DNA of 64,000 bases, from NCBI GenBank assembly GCA_035578175.1, contig JAQMRL010000006.1, positions 56,089,001-56,153,000 on the forward strand, in the 5' to 3' direction. Position 1 is the stretch's first letter. Each line of letters starts with the position of its first letter. The stretch comes from Catonia carolina. Lineage: Eukaryota; Arthropoda; Insecta; Hemiptera; Achilidae. Both the position numbers and the translations under genes were made by a program. The notes below the pieces were generated by a model. It saw only the letters and a list, made by a program, of their open reading frames with translations. It did no database searches and was not told the origin of the DNA. Below are positions 1 through 11,769 of the stretch, piece by piece.

Positions 1-125
1 CTCAGTCACTTAAAAATGACTAATCACAGTACAGCCAACAGTTAATAAACAGTATGATACTGTATCGCACATAATTAGTCATTAATTATGTAAAAATAAA
101 TCTTTATAATGCATCCTGCAGTTTT

Positions 126-475
126 AAATATTTCTATTTCATATAATGAATTAATACAATAATTTCACTAACCTTCTTTTTAAACTGTGTCACCTTTATT
201 TTAATTTTTACTTACACGTGTTTCGGTGGATCCACCATCATCAGAGTAAATAACATATAATTGAAACTAAACACACTATTTATTAAAAATCTATAGAAGA
301 TGTATCATCTTCTATAGATTTTTAATAAATAGTGTTTTTAGTTTCAATTATATGTTATTTACTCTGATGATGGTGGATCCACCGAAACACGTGTAAGTAA
401 AAATTAAAATAAAGGTGACGCAGTTTAAAAAGAAGGTTAGTGAAATTATTGTATTAATTCATTATATGAAATATT
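126..475. repeat. Near-perfect ~350-bp palindrome
   Basis: The left arm (126-302) is repeated in reverse complement in the right arm (306-475) with only a few differences, around a 3-nt centre near 303. Landmarks are CACGTGTTTCGGTGGATCC in the left arm and its complement at about 371-392. No ORF of note. It could be a fold-back transposon, a palindromic SINE-type insertion, or a read or assembly inversion. Confidence 0.85.
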
Positions 476-1799
476 AATTATGTAGTTAATAAATTAATGT
501 ATATTATAAATAGCAAAGAAAATAGTTTATTTAAATATCCGTTAAAAGTAATCGTTATAAAAATAAAAGAGAACAATTAATTTAGTGTAACCGCTAGCTC
601 ATAAATATATATTAATATTCCCGACATAATAATGATACATTTTTATGTATGTTAGTGTCGGCAAAAAATTTAGTAAATATTTATGTGGGGAGAAGTCCGT
701 TCCTTGTCTAAATAACCTATTAAAAGTAAAATTAATGTGTCAATGTTTATGTAAGCAATCATTACACCGTATATTAACTTGTGTGTAGTAATTGCTTACA
801 CGTGTCTTGTGATTTTTAACGGAAAATGAGACCTTCGAAAGTTAAAAGAAGGGTTCTCATTGGCCCGACGTCATACATAGAGGAGGTTGTACCAAGTTAT
901 TATATAGAGGGCAATTTTAATTTTTCAGGGAGTTCGTTGTTGATTTTAATAGATAAGATGATGGCTTGATTTAAGTTAGTTTGTCATTCATTTCAATGGA
1001 TGATAGTTTGGCGTGAAGTGTAATATAACAGTCTTTACATCATTATTGTTTTAATTATTTATTTTAAAATTGATTAAAGGCGGTATTCTAATAATTTATA
1101 TTGTGAGCTGTGGTGAACATCGATGTTACATATCAGGTTTTTATAAAATAATCATATAAAGTTTGAATTGTTAATATTTTTATATCTTGTGCTCATCAAT
1201 TGTTTAAGTAATTAAAGTATTTAAATATCGTAAAATTAATGTTATTTTTATTTTTATTCTACATTGCATGAATGTTTCCATTCCTTTCAATTATTCGATC
1301 AAAGTCGTCACGTCTTTGGAACAGTATTGTTTTCTTTAGTTTTAATTTTGTTTTTAATTGTATGTTACCATACAAATTTTTAACGGTACAATACCTACTG
1401 AACCGACAAGTTGGTGTGCTAGGATGCATGCCCGGTTTCAAAAAGTGCTAGGTGGCTCCAATGTAGCCACCACCATAAAATTTCATGTGTTGGTTTTAGG
1501 TGAGAGAAGCATCCGAGCACCATTTCCATCTTGCCTCCTGCAGTGCAGCCCATAGCTTTAGAGCTGTTGTCCCAGTAAGATCTTTCAAAGGATGTAGTGC
1601 CAGCTCCCACAGTTCTTGATGTCTTGACTGTTATTGACTCTGCATTCTACAAAAACTCATGTGGCCATTGTGCTTTAATCTTCTTCATTAATATTGCAGT
1701 TAATAAAAACTTAACAGATATCCTATCTAGTCCAGATTTCATGAAATAATGTGTTTTCTTTTTATTTGCTTACTTAAAAGTTTGAAAGTTTCATCATGA
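476..1799. other. AT-rich intergenic DNA, nothing recognised
   Basis: Downstream flank of the homeobox gene. No open frame with domain features, no tRNA-like box and no clear terminal repeat was seen. The last part (1440-1800) may belong to the transposase relic that follows. Confidence 0.5.
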
Positions 1800-2060
1800 A
1801 GTTTTTGACCAAAAAAAGATTTCTGTCTGTCCACATCCACCTTTATTTCCAGATTTATCACCATACGACTTCTGGTTCTACCCAAAAATAAAAACTGTGC
1901 TGAAAGGAAAACGTTTTTGACACCATTCCCAACACAGAGAGGGCCACTACAGAGCATCTGAAGGCCATTCCAGAAATACTTTCAATCATGGAATCAACAT
2001 TTGGATAACTACATTGTCAGCCAAAAAGATTAATTAAAATTTGATGTAAGCTTATTACTT
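1800..2060 (+). pseudogene. Degenerate mariner-type transposase remnant
   Basis: With frame breaks, the plus strand gives fragments like PPLFPDLSPYDFWFYPKIKT, VLKGKRF and TTEHLKAIPE. This is the pattern around the third catalytic Asp of mariner transposases (PPYSPDLAPxDFxLFPKxK) and its C-terminal flank. The expected H-DN-APAH region upstream is not readable, and stops and frameshifts interrupt the frame. It is an old dead copy from a lineage different from the elements at 10291 and 51150. No terminal repeats were identified. Confidence 0.6.
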
Positions 2061-3010
2061 TGTAATAAAATTATTCACGGTATTTTTCGATTATCCCGTA
2101 TAATGAAATAATTTAAGGTTGAAAAAAATAATAAAAATAAATTTACATTAAAAACACATTTATTTCTGTTCTTTGTTTATATAATAATTATAAATTAATA
2201 AATAATTATTTTTATTTACTTCCATTATTATTATTATTATTAAATAATTATTTTAACTATTTACAACACAATACACATATACAAATAAATAAATAATATA
2301 CAATATTGTAATTTTTTTTAATATAATAGTATCACTTTGACTGTTTGTTTCTATTTAATAATAATATTCCCATTAACGTAACTTAGTGTAAAATAATATT
2401 AATTTAATATTACATACTGTTTTAAACTATTTTAGAAATTATATTTAGTTAAATTGTTTAAAATATATTATTAGATAAATGTATTAAAATTAAAACACTA
2501 GAGCTCTCCATAATATTACCTATGTTAAAAATGATATCGTAAAACATGTACAAACTGTGAAATTTCTAGAAATACAAATATTTTTTTGATAGAATTTTGC
2601 TTTGAAATTTTTATACTGATCAAATGTGTATAGTAAATTATCATATGCATTAATTTCATGAAAACTATTTAAATTAATGATTGACAAAAATATTAAATTA
2701 ACATCTTTCTGCATATAACAAGCGAGTTGGTAGATTTCCTGACAATTCAGTTGGTGATAACGTAAATTAAAGTTACCGAATTCTTCATTTTTGTACACAT
2801 GTTGTAGTTAAACGATTACATCCAAAAAAATTATCATTATCTTGTGACTAGATATATCCATTATTGTAATGATTCATCTAGGAATAGAAAACTTGACTAA
2901 GTTTTGAAAAAAAATTTTATAACGTAAACCTATACTTTTTAAGAACTTCAGTTTTTCATCAATTTTATAGAACTCATATTTTTTTTAAGCAATAAAATGT
3001 TAATATATAC
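2061..3010. other. Very AT-rich stretch, nothing recognised
   Basis: Contains short TTA/TAA-rich simple sequence (about 2160-2300). An open minus-strand frame at 2520-2798 has no domain signature and is most likely chance. Confidence 0.5.
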
Positions 3011-3013
3011 ACC

Positions 3014-3428
3014 ACCAAGCAACAGTGGGTGTGGCACCAAGCAGTGTGTTTAGTCTGAGCAACAATACCTTTTATGCAAGACCAATCCGTCTTTATTGTT
3101 GTGAGTTACTGCAAGCCAAAATGGAATGGAACTCAAAAGAAACGTTTTAAATGCTTTTCCAGATGCTAATGTGCCACTATATGTTGTTTATTTAATCATT
3201 TTAAGAATAGTGTGCATGACTGTAAGTGTACCAGTCGACTGACGACAGTCTGTAGACAATCAATGAAACACTCATTTGTTCTCCAAAAAAGTCTCCTCCA
3301 AAACTTTCTAACCAGATTGTGCTATCGTATAGAAATGTTCATACAGCTATTAATGTTCTAGAACTACATCTGTATCTGTCGGATTAACGTAAGTCATCAG
3401 CTTTAAGCACGCCCACTGTTGCTTGGTG
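3014..3428. mobile_element. Short element with ~20-bp terminal inverted repeats
   Basis: The left end CACCAAGCAACAGTGGGTG is mirrored at the right end, which reads CCCACTGTTGCTTGGTG at 3412-3428. The ~375 bp between show no transposase. It looks like a non-autonomous DNA transposon (MITE). A target-site duplication could not be fixed, so the superfamily is unknown. Confidence 0.55.
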
Positions 3429-3835
3429 ACGTGATCTAGAAGTGCTACCATACAATATTCTGTCACAAAAAATCTCTAATTAATATATCTTTTACATTTG
3501 AACTGCCATACTTACAAAGCAGAAGAATTTAGGTTCGCGACTTTAAGCTTACCTGTATAAATTATAAATCATACAAATATCAGATGAATTGATGTCCCAT
3601 AGCCGACCGAGTGAGAGGAAGATATGTGGCATAACTACATATGCGCCCAAAGGTATTTACCATTACAATCCAAATCTGAAAACATACTACAGTCGTTATC
3701 TTTGTTGTTAGTTTACTGCATGCATAAACGCTTGCTCACAACAATTAGTAAAATTACACAATGTTATTAGAATGGCGCGTATGGCCTGTGCAAGTGAGAG
3801 CCTTATGCATTCTCTCACTCCCACAGCTAGGACTT

Positions 3836-4018
3836 TTTTTTTTTTTTTATTTATTTATTTAGAGTCGCATCAACAACTTGGTCATTAGCGACTACGGTGG
3901 ATTGTGTAACATTAACTTTGGGATTTGACATGTGAAAATTTCCAGACCCTCCCCGGGAATCGAACCCGGGACCTCCGCGTGGCAGGCCAATGCGCTAACC
4001 ACTACGCTACGGAGGCGG
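3836..4018 (-). mobile_element. SINE family B, full copy with 10-bp TSD
   Basis: Minus-strand SINE. Its tRNA-like head starts CCGCCTCCGTAGCGTAGTGG (A box) with a B box GGTTCGATTCC, then a body ending TCGCTAATGACCAAGTTG..GATGCGACTCTAAATAAATA and a tail of T's on the plus strand. The duplication GCTAGGACTT is exact at 3826-3835 and 4019-4028. RNA polymerase III would transcribe it from the internal boxes. It needs a LINE partner for movement. Confidence 0.92.
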
Positions 4019-4162
4019 GCTAGGACTTAAGTTCATCTGAATACTGTAAATTACATGTTAATGTAATGTAATATCATTTTGATACTAGATTCTTCTAGTA
4101 TTCAACATTTTTATGTGCTGAACTAGATGATGAACATAAATAAAAGACATGTTTGACTACCT

Positions 4163-4345
4163 CCATGGTCCAGTAATTAGAGCTCTAAACTGTGATTCGC
4201 ACTGCAAAGCAGAAGGTCCTGGGTTCGATTCCCAGCTAGGGTTTAAATTATTACACATTAAAACTTGGTTAGCTCATTGGTGTAGTGATCAATGCAACTG
4301 GCCTCTATGCCAGGGGTACTAGGATCGATTCCTATACAGATCTGC
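4163..4345 (+). mobile_element. Dimeric tRNA-like SINE
   Basis: Two tRNA-like units lie in tandem. Unit 1 (about 4163-4242) has ATGGTCCAGTAATTAGAGC as A box and GGGTTCGATTCCCAG as B box. Unit 2 (about 4265-4340) has TTAGCTCATTGGTGTAG and GGATCGATTCCTAT. Neither folds into a convincing complete tRNA with an acceptor stem, so they read as a dimeric SINE head. The tail after 4345 is unclear. Confidence 0.6.
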
Positions 4346-4389
4346 CATTTTTTCATCATCTCATAGCACAAACTAAGGCTTATTAAAGG

Positions 4390-5325
4390 TGTCATCTCCC
4401 AATTTAAAAAAAATCCCTAAATGATTCCATACCATAATGCTTTGCACTTGCTAATAACCAAAACAGTGGATATGTTTAAATAAACTAAATGACACATGTT
4501 TCTCAAATTAGCGTTAGTACTCAATTCGTTTTCTTGAATGATCTATCTCCTCATTTATCCTCTACCTAACCTTAACTTGTCTCCCTAAAAGTTTGGAAAG
4601 TAATTCTTTTTGCTATATTTTATGTTAACTTTGTATTTTTTGTTACTGCAAAACTCATGTATGATGTGTTTTGCCTCAGCAAAAAAATTTTATGTACAAA
4701 AACTGAACTATTTAATTAATTTCAATAATTAATTATTGACCAAATTATGATGCACTCTGTAATAGAAACATATTCTTCTTTAAACATAGATTTTTTAATA
4801 CAATGTTATGATAAATAACATAAAAACTTGTATAGAGTTTATACATCGAATTTACGTGTAGTTTTATGACTGAATTTGAACTTTTGTCATTAAAAGATTG
4901 TTTCAGTTAAATTTTTTATATTTTCATTAAATTTAGAATAAATTTAGTATAAGTATATTTTTATTAATTTTTGTTTTATATTAGATTCATTAAATAACAA
5001 AAAATTGACTATTTCAGTAAAATTTTTGTAGGAGATTGAATATTTATTGTTTGATTTACTTCAATAAACATAATTTCATGCTCAACATGAAATTTTACAT
5101 ACCTATGCATATAAAATTAAATTACAACACAAAAAAACTATGTAAACTTTTTTATTTAATAGATTCTGTGTTTTTAAGCTTACATCATTGAATTAATGTC
5201 AATTTCAACTTTTTATAAAATCAAATTTATATGAGATAATAATACATTATTTTTCATTATCTTATTATTTTGGCAAACTTGTACAAATGATAATTGACAA
5301 AGTTTTTGGCTTCAAACCAAAAATT
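4390..5325. other. AT-rich DNA, nothing recognised
   Basis: No ORF, terminal repeat or RNA-like element was seen; long A/T runs throughout. Confidence 0.45.
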
Positions 5326-5329
5326 GTAC

Positions 5330-5790
5330 CGTGAGGTGCACTTTTTATGATTGAAGTCTTAATTCGCATTTTAGCGCAAAAGTGTATGTAATTAAAGTTG
5401 TAGGAAAATTAAAAAACCTATAACTTTTATTCTGCGTGGTTTTTTCTACAACGGTTAATTTACTGTCAATGAATAGTGATTTTCTGTATTTTGCTTATCA
5501 AAATCAGTTAAAAATGGGATTTTAAGATTGCAGCCTTAGTGTAAATTTTATGATAAAATGTATAAAATCTAAGTTATAGGGAATTAAGAAACCTACAACT
5601 TTCATTTCTACATAACCTAGTTTAGCGTCAATTAGGTAGTATTTTCCTGTATTTTAAGTTGTAGAAAAGTTGATTTTAATTTAGCGGCATGTACTTATGG
5701 TTAAAATTGGGTTATGTTTTCATATATACATTGACAAGAGAAAGTCGCGTAAATGTTTCACTCCAGATTATTTCTCTAAATATTACTAAA
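5330..5790 (+). repeat. LR1 repeat copy (diverged)
   Basis: Shares ordered blocks with copies at 17930, 18600-20280 (minus), 21545 and 24061: 'gcattttagcgcaaaagtgt', 'cctacaactttcatt', 'cctagtttagcg' and a terminal 'acaagagaaagtcg'. The unit itself is built from two related ~185-bp halves. No coding capacity was seen. Confidence 0.7.
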
Positions 5791-7310
5791 CAAATATACT
5801 TCATCTGAAAAAGTTTTGTTATAAGAACAAACTTGACATTTTTTGAAGATCATTATAACACAGTGGTATATACTGTCAGGTAGTAATTTAACTTCGATTT
5901 TTATTTGGGAGAAAATATTATTCCTCATGCAGTGATACCAACTTAATAAAAATTAAGTTTAAATAAATAAATAAAATGTTATGTTTATTTATAAATGTCT
6001 AATTGACAAGTTAGCTTAATGACCAAATTATAGTATATTCTAAAATTAACTTTGGAACTGGTATAAAATAATCAAGTGCGAACGGTTGAAAAAAGGAGAC
6101 TGGCACCTCTATTACTCGACCAGGCACCAATAGCGTGTTGTGTTGAAAACTCATAATGATGTAATGACAATGATTATGTTAACATAATGACAGGTATCAA
6201 CATATCACAGAGTAGTTATTATTTCTGATTCAGTGATAATTCTGTGCTTTATTCTTTCTCGGACAATGTTCTGTTTTGCAGTTGATTATAATTTCAATTG
6301 TGAATCGTTTCTCGTGATTGGAATGACTCACACTTAAGGCCTAATCCCATGATACTAATTTGTTAGTTGCTATAATAAGCACGATAAATTTAGGCGGGTG
6401 GGAATTTGGTGTGTACTTCTCCACTTCCTCACCTCGCCACTCCCACCAGTCAAGAAAATTCTCCTCTCTTACTTCTCCTATTGACTTGAAAGTTATACCT
6501 TATTTTAAAGTTTACTTCACCTTTTACGCTCAAAAAATGTACTCCGCCTATAATATCTAATACACATTAAGTGATAAATTTGTTATATTTGTGACGTATA
6601 CGTTCAAAAAAAAGAAATTCAAATTAAAAAAAGAAAAATTTCAAACTGTTTTATTTTCATGTTTAAAAATTAGCTTATCGTGTTTGATTTGTGCAGGACT
6701 ACTGCACGTATATTTTAAGCAAGATATAAATTGCATTATAATTTATATGTAAATACATTACAATTCTATTTATATTAATAACATATTATCCAACGGCAGT
6801 AAATAAATACAATAAATAACAAAGACAATAAATGAAAAAGTACTGTATGAATCTAAGCTTTGTGTAGTTGCGGAATGAAGGGGACAGATGAAGTACCAGA
6901 TTGCTGCTACGTCATAACACTGTACTAATCATCTCATTGGTATTCGCTAGGCAGAAGGCTGCCTAGTGCGATGACGTACGTGGGTGTTGTTTTCACTATT
7001 CACTGTAGATGGCAACACAGAATATTTATGTAGTTTGGATAGTACCCTTGACTACTACAAACATAATATAAGTAAAACGTTACTACTACTAACGCAATCT
7101 CTCACAGTAGTAGTGACGTAATGCATACCTCTCAGCTGCACAAAGCTTGGGAACGGGCAGTACAGTGAATAAACTACTTTATCAACTCTAAAAAACAGTG
7201 TACTTCTTGTAACATAGCAAAAAGTGTAAGGGGAGTCCTATGAGTACACAGGAGGTTGTGGAAGGGATACACGAGCGAGAATTCGACCTGCCTAAATATT
7301 TCTTTCTTGG
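5791..7310. other. Intergenic DNA, possible left part of a TIR element
   Basis: No gene. The words CTTAAGGCCT at about 6334 and AGGCCTTAAG at about 7631 could be terminal repeats of a 1.3-kb DNA transposon. Only about 10 bp match, so this is a suggestion. Confidence 0.3.
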
Positions 7311-7314
7311 TATA

Positions 7315-7635
7315 GTACTAGCAGGAGATACTAGTGCATCGGTGACAGTTCCCACGGAGCTAGTTAATTATTGCCAGTGCTCTGAAAACACATGTGAGTT
7401 GTGTTTTGCATTGCTATACAAAGAACAGCTGACTAGCAACTAGCAATGTTTCCAAACATTTACACCGAGCTAGTTTACTAGCGCTAGTCAATCACGTGAC
7501 CTTTTCTCCCCAACTAGCTCTAGTAAAATCAAAAATGTTCAAAGTCACCAGTGCACTAGTGAATACTAGCGCTTTAACTGAACTAGCCGCTTGTTGTTCA
7601 TCCCCACGACGCTAGTACTAGCAGCTAGTACAGGC
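7315..7635. repeat. CTAG-dense segment
   Basis: About 15 CTAG tetramers occur in ~320 bp, in contexts such as GCTAGTACTAGCAGCTAGTA, ACTAGCGCTAGTC and ACTAGCTCTAG. That is far above the background of this AT-rich sequence. It may be the subterminal region of a DNA transposon, where clusters of a short motif can bind transposase (inference). Confidence 0.6.
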
Positions 7636-7639
7636 CTTA

Positions 7640-8265
7640 AGCATTTCGTGTAACTTCAATAATATAAACAGCCAAAAGTAAAGCACATCGTTTGTTTACA
7701 TCAGTTCCAAAGATAAATTAAATAAACTATACCTGCACAAAATTTTATTTAATAATAAATTATGGTGTATAATTAACAACAATTATAGTATTAAATGCAA
7801 AATTTAAATTTCATCAGACTTATCTAATCTTAAAATTTTATTTTAAATTAAATTGTAATTCTATTTAATAATAATAATTAATATAATCACAAATTTCTAA
7901 ATTTTATTATTTAACAATTTTTAATTTTAAGTAACTTAGTATGTATTAACATATACCAACATACTGACAAAATATTTTTGTTCCTTCAGATAAATTTATA
8001 CTCTTTCACACATAAACACTCAAATTACATTTTACACATACATTCATTGTGCATACAATATATTGGGTACTGTTTTGGCATTCGAAAGAGTGTCTAGAAT
8101 ATAAGGGTGATTAAATTTGAATTTTGATATGGAAAATTAAATTTTCCTCAGATATATTGTTGTATTTGAGACTCCTCCAATACTACATATGCTCTATCTT
8201 ATTGTGCGGAGTGAAATCTTGGTTTTTAATATACCTAATTTATGAAACTGGAAGCATTTGAGTAA
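7640..8265. other. AT-rich DNA, nothing recognised
   Basis: No ORF or repeat signature was seen. Confidence 0.45.
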
Positions 8266-8269
8266 TGGA

Positions 8270-9230
8270 CATACAGTAAACTCTTAAAAATATTGTGGAT
8301 GGATAGAATATCAAACATCAGAGTACTTTAAAAACTTAGTAAAGAAAATGAAATAATATGCACAGTAAAAAGAAGAAAATAAGTACAAGTTGCTGAAATC
8401 CATTTTGCAAGGAAAGGTACAGGGTAAGTGAGATGTCGGAAGACGATGAATATCCTGGAAAAAGAACTTGAGGACTTGGTTTGGAACTTATACTACAGGA
8501 CTCTTCAAAGCAACAGCAAATTGAATTATCACTGCCAGAATGATTGGCAACATCCGGTAGTGGGTTGACACCAAAAGAAGAAGAAGAATTTAAGACTATT
8601 TTGAAACCTGATCTGGGATGACATACAGATTAACAGAAATTAGACTAAACAATTTAAAATATGCTGATGAGTGGTACTAATAGCAAACAGCTTTAAAGAA
8701 TTGCAATTAATGTTGATAACCTTAGAGAACAAGTCCAAAAATTAAGAACTAAAACTAAGTTGAGGAACAAGAATATTCAATGGAATAGTATGGTGCGTAA
8801 TGACTTATGTGGCTAAAACCTGGGTGATGAATAAAAGATACAGGGGTAAAATTAATGCAACCGAGATGCAGTTCTGGAGGCAAAAGTGGAATGATGATAA
8901 TGGACCAAATCACGAGTGGGGAAATACAAAGGAGAATGTAGAATGTGGGTGGAGAGTAATGTTCTGAGTTGCATTGAGGAAAAGAAATTGATATAATATG
9001 GGCATATGAGAAAGGCAGATGGATAATGTGGGTAATGAACTGGATTCCATTGGGACAGGTCCTTAACAGACGAGATGGATGAGGCCACAGAGAGGAGAGG
9101 AATTTCGGAGAAGGATGGGATAAATCAGGATAAATGGAGGTAAATGTTAAGACAGTGGAGATTGTGACAACCAATGAAGACCTCGAAAAAAAACTAACTA
9201 TAGAAAAATAAAAATTTTGATCAACCAAAA
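8270..9230 (+). pseudogene. LINE reverse-transcriptase 3' fragments
   Basis: 8290-8575 translates with breaks to LWMDRISNIRVL, ENEIICTVKRRK and WKKNLRTWFGT-like words, the C-terminal tail of a widespread insect LINE ORF2. 8610-9230 resembles the region around the RT palm and thumb: LKYADE(W)..IANSFKELQLML, then V..Y..KTWVMNK and EMQFWR. Many stops and frameshifts make it non-functional. These appear to be two overlapping, differently truncated copies. The 157-codon antisense frame over this region is a shadow. Confidence 0.6.
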
Positions 9231-9239
9231 TGAAAACAG

Positions 9240-10288
9240 ATATCAGGTATTGTTGAATATCTGGTTATAGAGCAATCATTAAATGCAAGAAAACAAGCAA
9301 AACAGTTGAAATTGAGAAGCATATAAGATCAGCATATTGTGTTTTCGGCTCATAATGTAAAATCGTGAAGAACGAAAAAATCCTTTATTTAAAGACTTAA
9401 AACAAACTTCTTTTTAAAAAAGTTTTGTTTTTAACACATGTATAATTCCTCTTCTTTTTTATACTGCACATAATATAATGAATGTCGCCTTAGAATGCAT
9501 TTACTCCCTCTGTCATTCTGCACTACTATACAGAAGAAAAATATTGACCCACTTCCGGATATGATGGTTGTGTTGCTTCTGTTTGCTACGTTGTACTATA
9601 AAGCACAATGTTTGTATAAAAGCATGACTAATGCTCCTTGCACCTCACCTTGCTATAGCTTTCTCACTCCGACCGAAGTGTATTCATACAGGATGGTTAT
9701 TGTACATGGTCCTACAATAGGTCTGACAGCCCAATAATCACTGGATTAGTTATATTTTAGGTTAGTTTTAGTTTCTATTTCTCCCTGTAAAAATTGCTTT
9801 GTACAGGCCAAAACATGTTAAGGTTTTTTTAAATTGTTGAAAGGTTTAAAATAATAAATTAATTATTCTCTATTTCAATTATTTTGATCAATCATCATTA
9901 AATTCTTGACACTCCTCTTAGAAGATTATATTGAAAAATAAAATTACATATTAGAACTAAAATTCATATTGTATAATGATATGCTTATTAAACTATTATA
10001 TTACCATTGTTGGGATAAATGGTAAACAAAATTATTTTATGAAATGTAGATAAAACAAAAATAACATTTGAAGTATAATTCTATGGTAGGGTATTAATTG
10101 TAACAGATGATTTTTATGGCAATGTTGTACAAATGCTCTAAACTGCTGATCTAGCAAACCTGTAAAATTAAAAAAATAAATAAAACATCTATCCTACATA
10201 AAAACCTGTATTTGATTTTCAACTTTTGAAGACAAACAGTTTATCTCTCAAAATATATTTTATTCATTACCTATTAGAAAGTATTGTA
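9240..10288. other. AT-rich DNA, nothing recognised
   Basis: A plus-strand open frame at 9495-9737 has no domain features. No repeats were recognised. Confidence 0.4.
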
Positions 10289-10290
10289 TA

Positions 10291-11213
10291 CGAGGTGTGG
10301 TTATTAAATAACGAGACTGACGTTGTAAAAAATTTAATTTTAATTTTATACATAATCACTTATTGTCACCTTCAATATACACTCCTTCTCTATCCCTACA
10401 ACGCTCCATGCGAATTTTCCATTGTTGGAAACAGTGCTGGAGGTCATCTTCTGTCAGCTCCTTCAGGACACGTGCCGCTTTCTCTTTTACAGCTTCCACA
10501 GACTCAAATCTTGTCCCTTTTAATGCAGATTTCACCTTAGGTAACAGGTAAAAGATAATAACATGTGATAAAATGTGGTTTTCTACTTATGATCCGGAAA
10601 CGAAGCGCCAATCCATGCACTGGAAGAGCTGAACTTCACCGAGAGTCAAAAAAACTCGAATGAGCAAGTCAAAATTTAATGCAATGATTGTTTTTTTATA
10701 CCTATGGGATTGTGCACCTTCACTGGGTTCCTGAAGGTCAAACAATTAATCAATATTACTACCTTGAGGTACTTTCTATACTAGGTACGTCAAAAAGTAA
10801 GGAAAAAAGGCCTCGAAATGTGGAAGGACAAATCATGGGTTCTCCACCAAGACAATGCGCCAGCTCATTCCGCGTTATCTGTCAAGAGGATCCTAGCCAA
10901 GTACAGCATCTCAGTGTTTGAACATCCACCTTATTCACCAGATTTTGCACCATGTGACTTCTACCTGTTCCCTAAAGTGAAATCTGCATTAAAAGGGACA
11001 AGATTTGAGTCTGTGGAAGAGAAAGCGGCACGTGTCCTGAAGGAGCTGACAGAAGAAGACTTCCAGCACTGTTTCCAACAATGAAAAATTTGTATGGAGC
11101 GTTGCAAGGATAGAGAAGGAGTGCATATTGAAGGTGACAATAAGTGATTATGTATATAATAAAAATAAAATGTTTTTACAATGTCAGTCTTGTTATTTAA
11201 TAGCCACAGCTTG
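10291..11213 (+). mobile_element. Rearranged fold-back mariner, copy 1
   Basis: Flanked by TA (10289-10290, 11214-11215). Terminal repeats of about 42 bp: left CGAGGTGTGGTTATTAAATA, right the complement of CAAGCTGTGGCTATTAAATA. The left arm (10291-10550) is an inverted copy of the transposase 3' end and right terminal region. It abuts at about 10551 a sense-strand middle segment that starts at the first catalytic Asp region (ACATGTGATAAAATGTGG). The 5' half of a normal mariner is missing, so the element can fold on itself and cannot make transposase. The same junction occurs in the copy at 51150. Confidence 0.88.
10551..11150 (+). pseudogene. Mariner (DD34D) transposase, broken 3' two-thirds
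   Basis: Frame-shifted reading gives TYDPETKRQSMHWKS, a GIVHLHWVPEGQTINQYYYL segment, WVLHQDNAPAHSALSVKRIL with the second catalytic Asp, HPPYSPDFAPCDFYLFPKVK with the third, then ALKGTRFESVEE and DFQHCFQQ. The spacing of the last two Asp residues fits the 34-residue spacing of mariners. There is a frame change at about 10680-10830 and a stop after FQQ. The N-terminal HTH region and an intact first Asp motif are absent: TGDETW reads TCDKMW. No active enzyme. Confidence 0.88.
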
Positions 11214-11508
11214 TATATTTAAATGTGCCTTTGAAAATGGAATAAAAAAATAGAAATATATATGAAAATATGAAAATGGAACTAAACGTACATTTTTAAA
11301 CAAGAATCTATTGGCCTTTACTAATGACATTACAATTTTTATAAAAAATATTAAGAAGGCCAAAACTAAAATTGCTCCCACCTCTGATATGGATATCTAA
11401 TACCTCAGAAAGTATTAGTATGGATGGCAGAGAGGAAGAAACCTCCACATGACAATAGACTTGCTCCGTGGTAAAGTCATGACAGCGAGTCTACTTTTAT
11501 ATTATAAT

Positions 11509-11666
11509 TTTTTTTAAATTTTAAATTTATTAAAAGTCGCATCAACAGCTCAGTTATTAGTGACTACAGCGAGTTTTAACTTGTGAAAAATTTCCAGACC
11601 CTAGTTGGGAATCGAACCCAGGACCGTATTGTAGGCTAGAGTGCTACAACTATGCTACGGAGGCAG
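11509..11666 (-). mobile_element. SINE family B, degraded copy
   Basis: Minus-strand head GCCTCCGTAGCATAGTTG, B-box-like GGTTCGATTCCCAAC, body with GTCTGGAAATTTTTCAC and GTCACTAATAACTGAGC, and an A/T-rich tail. The sequence TATAATTT lies on both sides and may be the duplication. Confidence 0.8.
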
Positions 11667-11769
11667 CCTGTGCTATAATTTGTTTATTAAAATACTTTTT
11701 TAGCATGTAAAATAGTTTACTGCAGTTATTTTTCATGTCTGAGTTTTTCATAGTTTGTTTTTTTAGTTC

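Noticed and set aside
8755..9228. 157-codon minus-strand open frame
   Set aside because: Antisense to a decayed LINE fragment; the His/Ser/Pro-rich product has no domain and no start context.
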